64,000 nt of DNA from Clostridium hydrogeniformans DSM 21757 (lineage in GTDB: Bacteria > Bacillota > Clostridia > Clostridiales > Clostridiaceae), in NCBI RefSeq assembly GCF_000686705.1, contig NZ_JMLJ01000008.1, positions 62,001 to 126,000 of the forward strand. Reading direction: 5' to 3'. The notes under the pieces are model-generated. The model was not told the origin of the DNA. It worked only from the letters and a program-made list of their open reading frames with translations, and made no database searches. Position 1 is the stretch's first letter. The number at the start of each line of letters is the position of its first letter. Positions 17,724 to 26,870 of the stretch are shown here, piece after piece. The translations under genes were made by a program, and so were the position numbers.

Positions 17724-18134
17724 TTACCCTGTGATTTTATTTAAGAAGAACTCTTTATACTGCATATCTTCCTTTAATATGTGTTTAGTAATCCATTCTA
17801 ATACAAAGTTTAACATATCAACTAAAGCCTTATCTTGATTTATAAGCATATCTAGATCTTCCATGTTATCTAAAGCATCTATAAAATCTTTGTGGCTATT
17901 TTGATGCTGAAAATAATCCCTATAATTATATTTTTCCATAAGGGATTCTTCATACTCAAAGTGATAAATTGTATACTCATGGAGTCTTTTTATTATTAAT
18001 TTTACATCTTCCATTTTATCTTTATTATTAGATTTGATTTTATTATAAATCATATTTCCTAGGTTAAATAATTCCTTATGCTGGTTATCTATAGCCTTAA
18101 CCCCTACACTATATTCTTCTTTCCAATTAAACAT
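17724..18134 (-). CDS. Bacteriohemerythrin
   Basis: Non-heme di-iron, oxygen-binding four-helix protein of 136 residues starting MFNWKEEYSVGVKAIDNQHK. Iron ligands can be followed: His in NQHKELF, His and Glu in YHFEYEESLM, two His in QHQNSHKDF, and His and Asp in TKHILKED. In anaerobes these serve as oxygen scavengers or sensors. GGAGG lies directly before the ATG at 18134; an in-frame start 42 nt upstream adds a hydrophobic tail unlike the family and is not preferred. Confidence 0.93.
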   Translation of the reverse strand: MFNWKEEYSVGVKAIDNQHKELFNLGNMIYNKIKSNNKDKMEDVKLIIKRLHEYTIYHFEYEESLMEKYNYRDYFQHQNSHKDFIDALDNMEDLDMLINQDKALVDMLNFVLEWITKHILKEDMQYKEFFLNKITG

Positions 18135-18320
18135 AGTATCCTCCAGAAATAAGTAATTTAAAAGAATTATATTCATAATTTACCTAATATAACTATAGGA
18201 TATAAAACTTTCTTTGTCAAAATGTATATTTTTTATTAAAACCATTACTAAATATATTTTTATGAGTTATAATATGTAGAGATTAAGTAATAAAATAGGT
18301 ATTTACTAGGAGGGTTTACC

Positions 18321-19169
18321 GTGGGAAGACCTAGCATATTTAGCAAAGATTATGAAAAGAAAATGAAGAGAAGAAAAATTAGAAATATAATTTTAATTAT
18401 AATAGCAGTTTTGACCCTAGGTGGTTTCTTTGCAAGGAAATATATAAGTAAAAACATAACCTTCTTATCTTTTAAGAGCTTCTTTTCAGAGAAGCAAGAT
18501 GGGGAGTTAGATAAGGGAGAAACTAATAAAGGTAAAGAAATTAATAGTGATAAAGAGGATGAATCAGAAAAGGATAAGGAAGAGAAGAAAGAAGAACAAT
18601 CAAAAGAAGAGGTAGAGGAAAATAAAGAAGAAATATCAGATAAAGATCTTACCCTGGATTTAGGAAGTGGAAAAGAAATAAAGGTAATTTATACTGAAAA
18701 CCAAGGGGGAAGGGAATACAAAGTTATAGATCCTCTTAAATCTAAGATATCTTTTGATATATCTCAAAATAAAGATTTTATAGTGATTATAGATGAAGAG
18801 ACTCAAAATATATATACAATAAACAAAGAAGGGGCTTTAGAGGATATAACTTTAAAGGAATATGTAACTAGCGATAATAGGAATACATTCTATAAGGATA
18901 ATACACTAAAAGAAAAACCAGATTATATATGGCATAGCACTCCAAGGATTGTAGATAATAATAATCTAGCTTATATAAGTAAGTTGCCTTGGTTTAATAA
19001 AGATGATTATTATATATGGATGGTTGATTTAACTAGTAAAAGCCATAAAATGGTATATAATATAAGTGGGAAGAATATATCCTTTGGGAAATTAGAAGAA
19101 AAGGGATTAGAAATAAACATGGATGGAAGTTTAAAGTATCTGAAACCAGATGGAAGTTTAGTGGATTAA
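18321..19169 (+). CDS. Membrane-anchored protein of unknown function
   Basis: 282 residues. A basic N terminus (KKMKRRKIRN) precedes a single membrane helix (IILIIIAVLTLGGFF, about 22-37), then a long Lys/Glu/Asp linker (about 55-110) and an extracellular domain with a beta-rich pattern (about 115-282). The GTG start follows GGAGGG. The topology suggests a surface sensor or cell-wall-associated protein, but I do not recognise the outer domain. Terminator directly downstream. Confidence 0.75.
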   Translation: MGRPSIFSKDYEKKMKRRKIRNIILIIIAVLTLGGFFARKYISKNITFLSFKSFFSEKQDGELDKGETNKGKEINSDKEDESEKDKEEKKEEQSKEEVEENKEEISDKDLTLDLGSGKEIKVIYTENQGGREYKVIDPLKSKISFDISQNKDFIVIIDEETQNIYTINKEGALEDITLKEYVTSDNRNTFYKDNTLKEKPDYIWHSTPRIVDNNNLAYISKLPWFNKDDYYIWMVDLTSKSHKMVYNISGKNISFGKLEEKGLEINMDGSLKYLKPDGSLVD

Positions 19170-19216
19170 AGGATGTAGAAAATATAAATATTGTATAGTT
19201 TTAAAAGTTAATTAAT

Positions 19217-19266
19217 AAAACACTATCAAAAATCATTGGAATCCAATAATTTTGATAGTGTTTATT
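19217..19266 (+). terminator. Terminator after anchored protein gene
   Basis: A long, nearly perfect stem (AAACACTATCAAAA on the left, TTTTGATAGTGTTT on the right) with an inner CATTGG/CCAATA extension, followed by ATTTTGA. Confidence 0.85.
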
Positions 19267-19463
19267 TTGAATTTAAAAACATTACTGATAGTTTGTTTTA
19301 AATAAGGTATATTAAAAAATTCTAAGGGTGAATATATTAATGTGTTTAATCACTATATATAAGGTTATTTATATATAGTATGAATAGTGAAAAATATATA
19401 AATCTTTCAATAATAAAGTAGTATAATAAAAGTCATCAATTATAATTAGATGGGGTGGACAAT

Positions 19464-20255
19464 ATGGAAATAGGATTATCTTCTGCAAGTTTTTATCCAA
19501 CTATAAATCCAGAAGAGTCTATAAAACTTATTAAATCCATAGGTTTTAATAGTGGAGAAATTTTTTTAAATACTTATTCAGAATATGAAGAGGAGTTTGG
19601 GAGAATATTACTTAAGGAAAAGGAAAAATATGATTTTAATATAAATTCTATTCATAGCTTTGCTTCAGCTTTTGAACCTTATATCTTTGATAGGTATGAA
19701 AGAAGAAGAGAAGATATGGTTAAAATATTTAGGAAGGTTTGTAGAGTTGGAAAAATAATTGGAGCAAAGTATTATACATTTCATGGAGATAGATATAGGC
19801 CAATAGATACTGTGGATTTAGAACTAATAATAAAAGTATATAAAACATTGGTTGAAATAGCTTACGATGAAGGAATTATACTTTGCCAGGAAAATGTATC
19901 AAGGTGTATGTCAAAGGATTTAGATTTTCTAAAAATTTTATTAAAAGAAGTACCAGAGCTTAATTATACCTTAGATATAAAGCAAGCTTTTAAGTGTGGA
20001 ATAGATCCAAAGGAATATATAGGGGTATTAAAGAATAGAATAAAAAATTTACATATAAATGATAGAAGCCAAAAGGAAGATTGTCTCCTTCCAGGTAAGG
20101 GAGATGTGGATTACAGAGGTATTATAAAAGAACTAAAAACTTATGGATATAATGGAATTGGAATTATAGAAGTTTATAGGGACAACTTTGAAGAAAACCA
20201 TGATTTATATAAAAGTAAAAAGTTTTTAGAAGAAATTTTGAGAGAAATAGAGTAA
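19464..20255 (+). CDS. Sugar phosphate isomerase/epimerase-like TIM barrel
   Basis: Xylose-isomerase-like (AP endonuclease family 2) TIM barrel of about 263 residues. It starts MEIGLSSASFYPTINPEESI; metal-ligand-type segments are INSIHSF, YYTFHGDR, LCQENVSR, YTLDIKQAF, LHINDR and GIIEVYR. The substrate cannot be inferred; no sugar operon is adjacent. The ATG at 19464 has GGGGTGG 5 bases upstream and is preferred to the GTG at 19455, which overlaps that site. Confidence 0.85.
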   Translation: MEIGLSSASFYPTINPEESIKLIKSIGFNSGEIFLNTYSEYEEEFGRILLKEKEKYDFNINSIHSFASAFEPYIFDRYERRREDMVKIFRKVCRVGKIIGAKYYTFHGDRYRPIDTVDLELIIKVYKTLVEIAYDEGIILCQENVSRCMSKDLDFLKILLKEVPELNYTLDIKQAFKCGIDPKEYIGVLKNRIKNLHINDRSQKEDCLLPGKGDVDYRGIIKELKTYGYNGIGIIEVYRDNFEENHDLYKSKKFLEEILREIE

Positions 20256-20280
20256 AATGCTAAATATTTTATATTAATGT

Positions 20281-20310
20281 TTGAAATAATTTTTAAATCT
20301 ATGTTATAAT
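20281..20310 (+). promoter_or_regulatory. Promoter of tig
   Basis: TTGAAA (20281-20286) and TATAAT (20305-20310) with 18-bp spacing. The leader that follows carries two copies of AGCAAATTGCT. Confidence 0.75.
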
Positions 20311-20321
20311 GTTTGAGTTAG

Positions 20322-20368
20322 AGCAAATTGCTTATGTTTAAATGTGGTTTAATTTGTAGCAAATTGCT
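20322..20368 (+). repeat. Two copies of AGCAAATTGCT in tig leader
   Basis: The near-palindrome AGCAAATTGCT occurs at 20322-20332 and 20358-20368. Each copy can fold on itself or pair with the other. It could be an operator pair or an RNA stem. Confidence 0.6.
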
Positions 20369-20412
20369 ATTATTAAAATATTTTTTAAGAAGAATTTTAG
20401 GAGGAGTCATCA

Positions 20413-21702
20413 ATGAATGTTAAGATGGAAAAAGTTGAAACTAATGTAGTAAAGTTAGAAGTTGTTGTAGAAGCTGCGAAGTTCAACGAAGCTTTAAAGA
20501 AATCATATAATAAAAACTCTAAGAGATTTAATGTGCCTGGATTTAGAAAAGGTAAGGCACCAATGAACATAATAAAGAAATACTATGGAGTTGAGGCTTT
20601 ATATGAGGATGCTATAAACTTCTGCTGTGACGATACTTATCCAAAGGCTTTAGATGATAATAATATAACACCAGTTGATTACCCACAAATAGATGTGGTT
20701 CAAATAGAAGAAGGTAAAGACTTTATATATACTGCAATTGTTGTAGTTAAGCCAGAGGTAGAACTTGGTGAATACAAGGGTGTAGAAGTTAAGAACATAG
20801 AGTATAAAGTTGGAGAAGAAGAAGTTGAAAAGCAATTAAAGTCTATGCAAGAAAAGAGTGCTAGAATAGAAACTAAGGCAGAAGGAACTGTTGAAAAAGG
20901 AAATATAGCAGTTATAGACTTTAAAGGATTTATTGATGGAGTTGCTTTTGAAGGTGGAGAAGGTAAGGACTTTAGCTTAGAAATAGGTTCAGGTACTTTC
21001 ATAGATACTTTCGAAGATCAATTAGTTGGAACTAAGGTTTCTGAAAGTAAAGAAATTAAGGTTACTTTCCCAGAAAGCTATGGTAGAGAAGATTTAAATG
21101 GAAAGCCAGCTTTATTTGAAGTAACAGTTAATGAAATAAAGGTAAAAGAGCTTCCAGCTTTAGATGATGAGTTTGCTAAGGAAGTATCAGAATTTGATAC
21201 AATGGCTGAATTAAAGAGTGATATAGAAAAAAATATTAGTGAATCAAATGATTTAAGAGCTAAGAGAGAGCTAGAAGAAGAAATAATAACTGTAGCTTGT
21301 GAGAATGCTAAAGTAGAAATACCAGAAGCTATGATAGAAAATGAAACTAATCAAATGATAAAGGATCTTGAAATGAGATTAAAATATCAAGGATTAGATC
21401 TTGAAACATACTATGCATACACAAATAATACAGAAGAAAAAATGAGAGAGTTCATGAAAGAAGGAGCTTTCAAGAAGGTTAAAACTGACCTTGTTATAGA
21501 AGCTATAGTAAAGGCAGAAAATGTAGATGCTACTGAAGAAGAAATGAAGGAAAAAGCTTTAGAAATAGCTAAGCAATATGGGGATAAGGAATTAGATAAG
21601 ATGGTTGATTTACTAGTTCAATCTCAAGGACATCTTATAAAGCAAGATGTAGTACGTGAAAAGGCTATTAAAATGCTTGTAGAAGGCGCTAAAATAGTAT
21701 AA
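20413..21702 (+). CDS. tig: Trigger factor
   Basis: Ribosome-bound chaperone and peptidyl-prolyl isomerase that meets nascent chains at the tunnel exit. The 429 residues show the N-terminal ribosome-binding motif ([10 protein letters not shown], about 38-47, the GFRxGxxP signature), an FKBP-type PPIase domain (about 150-240, with [14 protein letters not shown]) and a long helical C-terminal chaperone domain. AGGAGG lies upstream. It heads the conserved block tig, clpP, clpX, lonB, lonA, engB, although each part has its own spacing and terminators. Confidence 0.96.
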   Translation: MNVKMEKVETNVVKLEVVVEAAKFNEALKKSYNKNSKRFNVPGFRKGKAPMNIIKKYYGVEALYEDAINFCCDDTYPKALDDNNITPVDYPQIDVVQIEEGKDFIYTAIVVVKPEVELGEYKGVEVKNIEYKVGEEEVEKQLKSMQEKSARIETKAEGTVEKGNIAVIDFKGFIDGVAFEGGEGKDFSLEIGSGTFIDTFEDQLVGTKVSESKEIKVTFPESYGREDLNGKPALFEVTVNEIKVKELPALDDEFAKEVSEFDTMAELKSDIEKNISESNDLRAKRELEEEIITVACENAKVEIPEAMIENETNQMIKDLEMRLKYQGLDLETYYAYTNNTEEKMREFMKEGAFKKVKTDLVIEAIVKAENVDATEEEMKEKALEIAKQYGDKELDKMVDLLVQSQGHLIKQDVVREKAIKMLVEGAKIV

Positions 21703-21721
21703 TTTTTAAATAAAATAAAGA

Positions 21722-21760
21722 TAATTGCCAGAAGAACTTTTTCTGGCAATTATTTTTTAT
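21722..21760 (+). terminator. Terminator after tig
   Basis: AATTGCCAGAA and TTCTGGCAATT pair across a GAACTTT loop, followed by ATTTTTTATTT. The rest of 21761-22081 is an AT-rich clpP upstream region; TTACAA (21997) and TATTAT (22019) are a weak promoter candidate. Confidence 0.9.
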
Positions 21761-22081
21761 TTGGGAGTATTTTGCTTATATGATATAATGTAAAGAATAT
21801 ATTATATAAAAAGTATAAGATTACCTTAGAATAAGGAATAAAATTAATAAAAAAATCTTATTATAAATTTATTAATAAGGTATAGGCATCTAGTATAAGG
21901 GTTGAGTATACAATACCCTATAGAGTATAATATATAAAAGCATTACAAAATAAGTATTAGCAAAGTTAGGTATTTTATTATATAATCTAACTATGGTTAC
22001 AATTTTTAAAATTGGTTATATTATATAGTATCTTTATATCTATGCTACTATATTTAAAGAAGAGTTAAGGAGGGATTTTAC

Positions 22082-22690
22082 ATGGCTTTAGTTCCTGTAG
22101 TTGTAGAACAAACAAATAGAGGAGAGAGATCTTACGATATTTATTCAAGATTATTAAAAGATAGAATAATAATGTTAAGTGATGAAGTTAATGATGTAAC
22201 TGCTAGCTTAGTAGTTTCACAATTGTTATTTTTAGAAAGTGAAGATCCAGATAAGGATATATCTTTATACATAAATAGTCCAGGAGGTTCAATAACATCT
22301 GGTATGGCTATTTATGATACAATGAACTATATAAAACCTGATGTTTGTACAATATGTGTAGGTATGGCAGCTTCCATGGGAGCATTCCTTTTAGCATCAG
22401 GTGCAAAAGGTAAGAGATTTGCTCTTCCAAATAGTGAAATAATGATACATCAACCTTTAGGAGGATTCAAAGGTCAGGCTACTGATATAGATATTCACGC
22501 TAAAAGAATCTTAAGAACAAAGGATACATTAAATAGGATTTTAAGTGAAAAAACAGGAAAACCTCTAGAAGAGATACAAAGAGATGTAGAAAGAGATTAC
22601 TTTATGAGTGCAGAAGAAGCGATGAATTATGGCTTAGTAGATAAGGTTTATGCTAGGCATGAGGAGAGCAAAGGGGAAAATGACAAGTAG
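22082..22690 (+). CDS. clpP: ATP-dependent Clp protease proteolytic subunit
   Basis: Serine protease that forms a double heptameric ring and degrades substrates unfolded by ClpX or ClpC. In 202 residues the catalytic triad is Ser98 (GMAASMGA), His123 (MIHQPLGG) and Asp172 (QRDVERDY). The N-terminal [26 protein letters not shown] is the canonical sequence. An AAGGAGGG is upstream. clpX follows 24 bp downstream, so they are almost certainly one operon. Confidence 0.98.
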   Translation: MALVPVVVEQTNRGERSYDIYSRLLKDRIIMLSDEVNDVTASLVVSQLLFLESEDPDKDISLYINSPGGSITSGMAIYDTMNYIKPDVCTICVGMAASMGAFLLASGAKGKRFALPNSEIMIHQPLGGFKGQATDIDIHAKRILRTKDTLNRILSEKTGKPLEEIQRDVERDYFMSAEEAMNYGLVDKVYARHEESKGENDK

Positions 22691-22714
22691 TATAAAACCT
22701 AGAGAGGTGTAGTA

Positions 22715-24004
22715 ATGGTTAAATATGATGACAAAAAGCAGTTAAAGTGTTCTTTCTGTGGCAAAAATCAAGACCAGGTTAGAAGACTTATAGCGGGACC
22801 AGGAGTTTATATTTGTGATGAATGTATAGAACTTTGTTCAGAAATCATAGCAGATGAATTTGAAGAAAGTATAGAAATAGATTCTACAAATTTACCAAAG
22901 CCAACTGAGATAAAATCTTATCTTGATCAGTATGTAATAGGTCAAGATCGTGCAAAGAGATCTTTAGCTGTGGCTGTTTATAATCACTATAAGAGAATTC
23001 GTAGTAATGAAGGGGATGGAGAGGTAGAACTTCAAAAGAGTAATATCTTATTATTAGGACCAACAGGGTCAGGTAAAACTCTATTAGCTCAAACTCTTGC
23101 AAAATTTTTAAATGTACCTTTTGCAATTGCAGATGCTACAACTCTTACAGAAGCTGGATATGTGGGAGAGGATGTTGAAAATATCCTTTTAAAACTTATC
23201 CAAAATGCAGATTATGACGTGGAGAGAGCTGAAAAGGGCATAATTTATATAGATGAAATAGATAAGATAGCAAGAAAATCTGAAAATCCATCTATTACAA
23301 GGGATGTGTCAGGAGAAGGTGTACAGCAAGCCCTACTAAAGATATTAGAGGGAACTACAGCTTCAGTTCCACCTCAAGGTGGAAGAAAGCATCCTCATCA
23401 AGAGTTTATTCAAATCAACACTTCTAACATATTATTCATATGTGGAGGAGCTTTTGATGGTGTAGATAGAATAATTGAAAAGAGAACAAGTAATAGTTCT
23501 ATAGGTTTTGGTGCAGATATAAAATCTAAGGAAAGTAAGGATATAGGTAAGCTTCTAAAAGACATAATGCCAGGAGATCTATTAAAGTTTGGATTAATTC
23601 CAGAGTTTGTTGGTAGATTACCAATAGTGGTTACTTTAGATGCTCTTGATAGGAATACCTTAGTGAATATATTAAGTGAACCTAAAAATGCTCTTGTTAA
23701 ACAGTATAAAAAATTATTTGAGCTTGATAATGTAGAGCTTGAATTTAATACAGAAGCTTTAGAAGCTATAGCTGATGAAGCCATAAAGAGAAATACAGGA
23801 GCAAGAGGTCTTAGAGCTATAATGGAAGAAATTATGAGTGATACTATGTTTGATGTACCTTCTAATGAAGAAATTACAAAGGTTACTATAAATAAAGATA
23901 CAGTATCAACTAAGAAGCCAGAAGTTCTTTCCGTTGAAGGAGAGAAGAGACCTGCTTTAAAGACAAAAAAAGTTAAAAATAAAAAAGGCATAGAAAGTGC
24001 TTAA
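22715..24004 (+). CDS. clpX: ATP-dependent Clp protease ATPase subunit ClpX
   Basis: AAA+ unfoldase that feeds ClpP. The 429 residues have the N-terminal C4 zinc-binding domain (CSFCGKNQ and ICDECIELC), Walker A GPTGSGKT (about 115-122), Walker [15 protein letters not shown], sensor and arginine-finger regions, and an IGFGADIKS segment matching the IGF loop that docks ClpP. Operon with clpP; strong terminator directly after. Confidence 0.98.
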   Translation: MVKYDDKKQLKCSFCGKNQDQVRRLIAGPGVYICDECIELCSEIIADEFEESIEIDSTNLPKPTEIKSYLDQYVIGQDRAKRSLAVAVYNHYKRIRSNEGDGEVELQKSNILLLGPTGSGKTLLAQTLAKFLNVPFAIADATTLTEAGYVGEDVENILLKLIQNADYDVERAEKGIIYIDEIDKIARKSENPSITRDVSGEGVQQALLKILEGTTASVPPQGGRKHPHQEFIQINTSNILFICGGAFDGVDRIIEKRTSNSSIGFGADIKSKESKDIGKLLKDIMPGDLLKFGLIPEFVGRLPIVVTLDALDRNTLVNILSEPKNALVKQYKKLFELDNVELEFNTEALEAIADEAIKRNTGARGLRAIMEEIMSDTMFDVPSNEEITKVTINKDTVSTKKPEVLSVEGEKRPALKTKKVKNKKGIESA

Positions 24005-24005
24005 C

Positions 24006-24038
24006 AAAAAAGACAGATTTATAATCTGTCTTTTTTTA
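24006..24038 (+). terminator. Terminator after clpX
   Basis: AAGACAGATT and AATCTGTCTT with a TAT loop, followed by a run of T. Confidence 0.93.
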
Positions 24039-24158
24039 TTTTAAGTTAATTAGTAGATCTTTCATTTATCCATAAAAATTACCTTTTATATAGAATATAA
24101 TACCTGAAAGAGGAGATAATATTTAATATATTAAGTATAAGGAAGGTGTAGAGGATTT

Positions 24159-25859
24159 ATGACAGAATTATTAGTTTTAATTCAATTCTTAATATCAATA
24201 GTTATGGGATTATATTTTTTTACTGCTTTAAAAGGACAACAAAGTAGTAAAGTTGTGGTGGATAAAGAAAATAAAAAGGAAATGGATAAACTCAAAAAGA
24301 TGAGGAATATAAAATTAACAGAACCTTTAGCAGAAAGAAGTAGACCCTGTAATTTTGAAGAGATAATAGGACAAGAAAAAGGAATAAAAGCCTTAAGAGC
24401 TGCCTTATGTGGACCAAATCCTCAACATGTTATAATATATGGACCACCAGGGGTTGGAAAAACAGCAGCTGCAAGGTTGGTTTTAGAGGAAGCTAAGAAG
24501 AACCCTAACTCTCCCTTTAAAGGGGAAGCAAAGTTTATAGAAATTGATGCAACTACCATAAGATTTGATGATAGAGGTATAGCGGATCCATTAATTGGTT
24601 CGGTTCATGATCCAATTTATCAAGGAGCAGGAGCTTTAGGGGTAGCTGGAATACCCCAACCTAAACCAGGGGCAGTAACTAAGGCTCATGGAGGAGTATT
24701 ATTTATAGATGAAATAGGAGAACTTCATCCTATTGAGCTTAATAAGCTTTTAAAGGTAATGGAAGATAGAAAGGTATTTTTAGATAGCGCTTATTACAGT
24801 TCAGAGGATCCTAACATGCCTATATATATAAAAGAAATTTTTGATAATGGTCTCCCAGCAGATTTCAGGTTAATTGGGGCTACAACTAGAGCTCCAGAAG
24901 AAGTAGTTCCTGCCATAAGATCAAGATGTGTGGAGATATTCTTTAGGGCATTATTAGCAGATGAAATTGAGATTATAGCCAAAAATGCAATTAGTAAGGT
25001 GAATTTAGATATAGAGGATAATGCTCTTAAGATGGTAAGTAAGTTCTGTACTAATGGTCGTGAAGTAGTAAATCTAATTCAGCTTTGTGCAGGAATGTCA
25101 ATAAATGAAAATAGGAATATTATAACATTAGATGATGTGGAGTGGGTAATAGAAAATGGTCAATATTCTCCAAGACCAGAAAAAAATATAGAAAAAGAAC
25201 CTAGGGTAGGATATGTTAATGGATTAGCAGTATATGGAGCTAATATGGGCACCTTAATGGAAATAGAAGCAAGTAGTAGAAGGGTTGAAAAAGGAAAAGG
25301 AAAGCTTAGAATAACAGGAATAGTTGAAGAAGAGGAAATAGGAAATTCTCATAAAAAAATAAGAAGAAAAAGTACTGCAGGATGTTCAGTAGAAAATGTT
25401 ATAACCGTTCTTCAAAATTTATTCGATCTTAATTGTGAAGATTTTGATATTCATGTTAACTTTCCAGGAGGGGCGCCAGTAGATGGACCCTCAGCAGGTA
25501 TAAGTGTAGCTACAGCTATATACAGCACTTTAAAAGACCTAAAGATAGATAATACTTTAGCTATGACTGGTGAAATATCCATACAGGGATCTGTGAAGCC
25601 AGTAGGAGGGGTAAGTGCTAAAATATCAGCAGCTAAAAAAGCTGGGGCAAAGAGAGTCATTATTCCAAAGGATAACTGGGCTGAAAGTTTTGATAATCTA
25701 GAAGATATAGAGATAATACCTGTAAATCATATAAAGGAAGTTATAACATTAGCTATCCTAGAGAAGGATAATAAAAACAAGAAAATAATTGAGAATCATA
25801 AAGATAAGGATGAAAAAGTTGAGATAATAGCAGCTAAATCTTTAGGTAGCGAATTTTAA
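24159..25859 (+). CDS. lonB: Lon-like ATP-dependent protease LonB
   Basis: Membrane-anchored Lon-family protease; in Bacillus subtilis LonB is forespore-specific. The 566 residues start with one membrane helix (LLVLIQFLISIVMGLYFF), then an AAA+ module ([12 protein letters not shown] about 95, LFIDEIGELHP Walker B) and a C-terminal Lon protease domain with the catalytic Ser in PVDGPSAGIS and the Lys in the VSAKISAAKKAG segment. The long N-domain of LonA is missing. Position between clpX and lonA is the same as in B. subtilis. I could not find a convincing sigma-F promoter just upstream. Confidence 0.95.
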   Translation: MTELLVLIQFLISIVMGLYFFTALKGQQSSKVVVDKENKKEMDKLKKMRNIKLTEPLAERSRPCNFEEIIGQEKGIKALRAALCGPNPQHVIIYGPPGVGKTAAARLVLEEAKKNPNSPFKGEAKFIEIDATTIRFDDRGIADPLIGSVHDPIYQGAGALGVAGIPQPKPGAVTKAHGGVLFIDEIGELHPIELNKLLKVMEDRKVFLDSAYYSSEDPNMPIYIKEIFDNGLPADFRLIGATTRAPEEVVPAIRSRCVEIFFRALLADEIEIIAKNAISKVNLDIEDNALKMVSKFCTNGREVVNLIQLCAGMSINENRNIITLDDVEWVIENGQYSPRPEKNIEKEPRVGYVNGLAVYGANMGTLMEIEASSRRVEKGKGKLRITGIVEEEEIGNSHKKIRRKSTAGCSVENVITVLQNLFDLNCEDFDIHVNFPGGAPVDGPSAGISVATAIYSTLKDLKIDNTLAMTGEISIQGSVKPVGGVSAKISAAKKAGAKRVIIPKDNWAESFDNLEDIEIIPVNHIKEVITLAILEKDNKNKKIIENHKDKDEKVEIIAAKSLGSEF

Positions 25860-25931
25860 AGGGAAAAAATTAATTTAAAAGTAGAGTTAATAGAGAAAGA
25901 GAATTTTATATAGACACATTAGCTTAGCTAT

Positions 25932-25962
25932 ACTTCAGATGGAGTATAACTTCATCTGAAGT
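25932..25962. terminator. Hairpin between lonB and minus-strand phosphatase
   Basis: ACTTCAGATG (25932-25941) pairs perfectly with CATCTGAAGT (25953-25962). It has no clear T-tract, so it is a weak terminator candidate for the convergent genes. Confidence 0.45.
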
Positions 25963-26076
25963 TAGTTTCACTTTATAAATATACTTTTTACTATACTTTA
26001 TAAAATTTAGAAAAATAAAATATTCAGAAGGAATGTATGTAATTTTTCTTAAGATATTTTAAAACTTTATCCTATA

Positions 26077-26676
26077 TTAGAAAAAGTGGCCTATGTCATT
26101 AATAGTTTTTATGATAAATCTATTATTAATATGTTCTAAAACTGATATTCCACAATTGTCAAAACTTAATTTATAGGATTTATCTAAGTCTATATCCATG
26201 ATTTTGCATATAAGAGCTCTTATAAAAGAACCATGACTTATTAGAAGGATATCTTCATTATTTTTCTTAACTATAGTCTCTAGTGCTTGAAAAGATCTAT
26301 TAAATAGCATTTCATAAGATTCTCCATTTGGTATAACTGTGGAGAATCTATGTTTTTCCCAGTAAGTAAAGAACTCAGAATGCAGGGTTTTACTTTGATC
26401 TTTAGTATTTCCTTCTAATATTCCAAAATTCATTTCTATTAAGCTTTGGTCTTTTATTATAGGAACATTAAGATATTTATTTATTATTTCTCCAGTATGA
26501 AAAGCTCTTTTTAAGGGACTACAATATATTTTACTTATAGAAGAAGATTCTAGTCTTTTACCTAAAATGTGAGCTTGATCAAACCCCTTATGATGAAGAT
26601 CTGTATCTTTAACACCTTGAAGTCTTCCTTCTTCATTCCAGGTACTATGACCATGTCTTACTATGTATATTCTCAT
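26077..26676 (-). CDS. Histidine phosphatase family protein
   Basis: Phosphoglycerate-mutase-like phosphatase of 199 residues. The catalytic RHGHSTWNEEGRLQG is at residues 7-21, the second Arg/Glu region is SPLKRAFHTGEII, and the distal His is in LLISHGSFIRAL. Members include broad phosphatases and alpha-ribazole phosphatase (CobC); no cobalamin genes are near, so the substrate is open. It lies on the minus strand between lonB and lonA and interrupts an otherwise conserved gene order. AGGAGG precedes the start. Confidence 0.9.
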   Translation of the reverse strand: MRIYIVRHGHSTWNEEGRLQGVKDTDLHHKGFDQAHILGKRLESSSISKIYCSPLKRAFHTGEIINKYLNVPIIKDQSLIEMNFGILEGNTKDQSKTLHSEFFTYWEKHRFSTVIPNGESYEMLFNRSFQALETIVKKNNEDILLISHGSFIRALICKIMDIDLDKSYKLSFDNCGISVLEHINNRFIIKTINDIGHFF

Positions 26677-26870
26677 AAAAACCTCCTAAGTTTAAATTTT
26701 AGATTCATATGAAGTCATGCTATGATATTAGGTATTTTAAACATAGAATAAATGTAAAAAATCTATATAGTAATTATAATGTTTTTTTCAATTGATATAC
26801 AATATAATTTCATATATAATTATAGAATAGCTTAAAATTCAAACTTAAATAAAGAAATGAGGGGAGAAAT

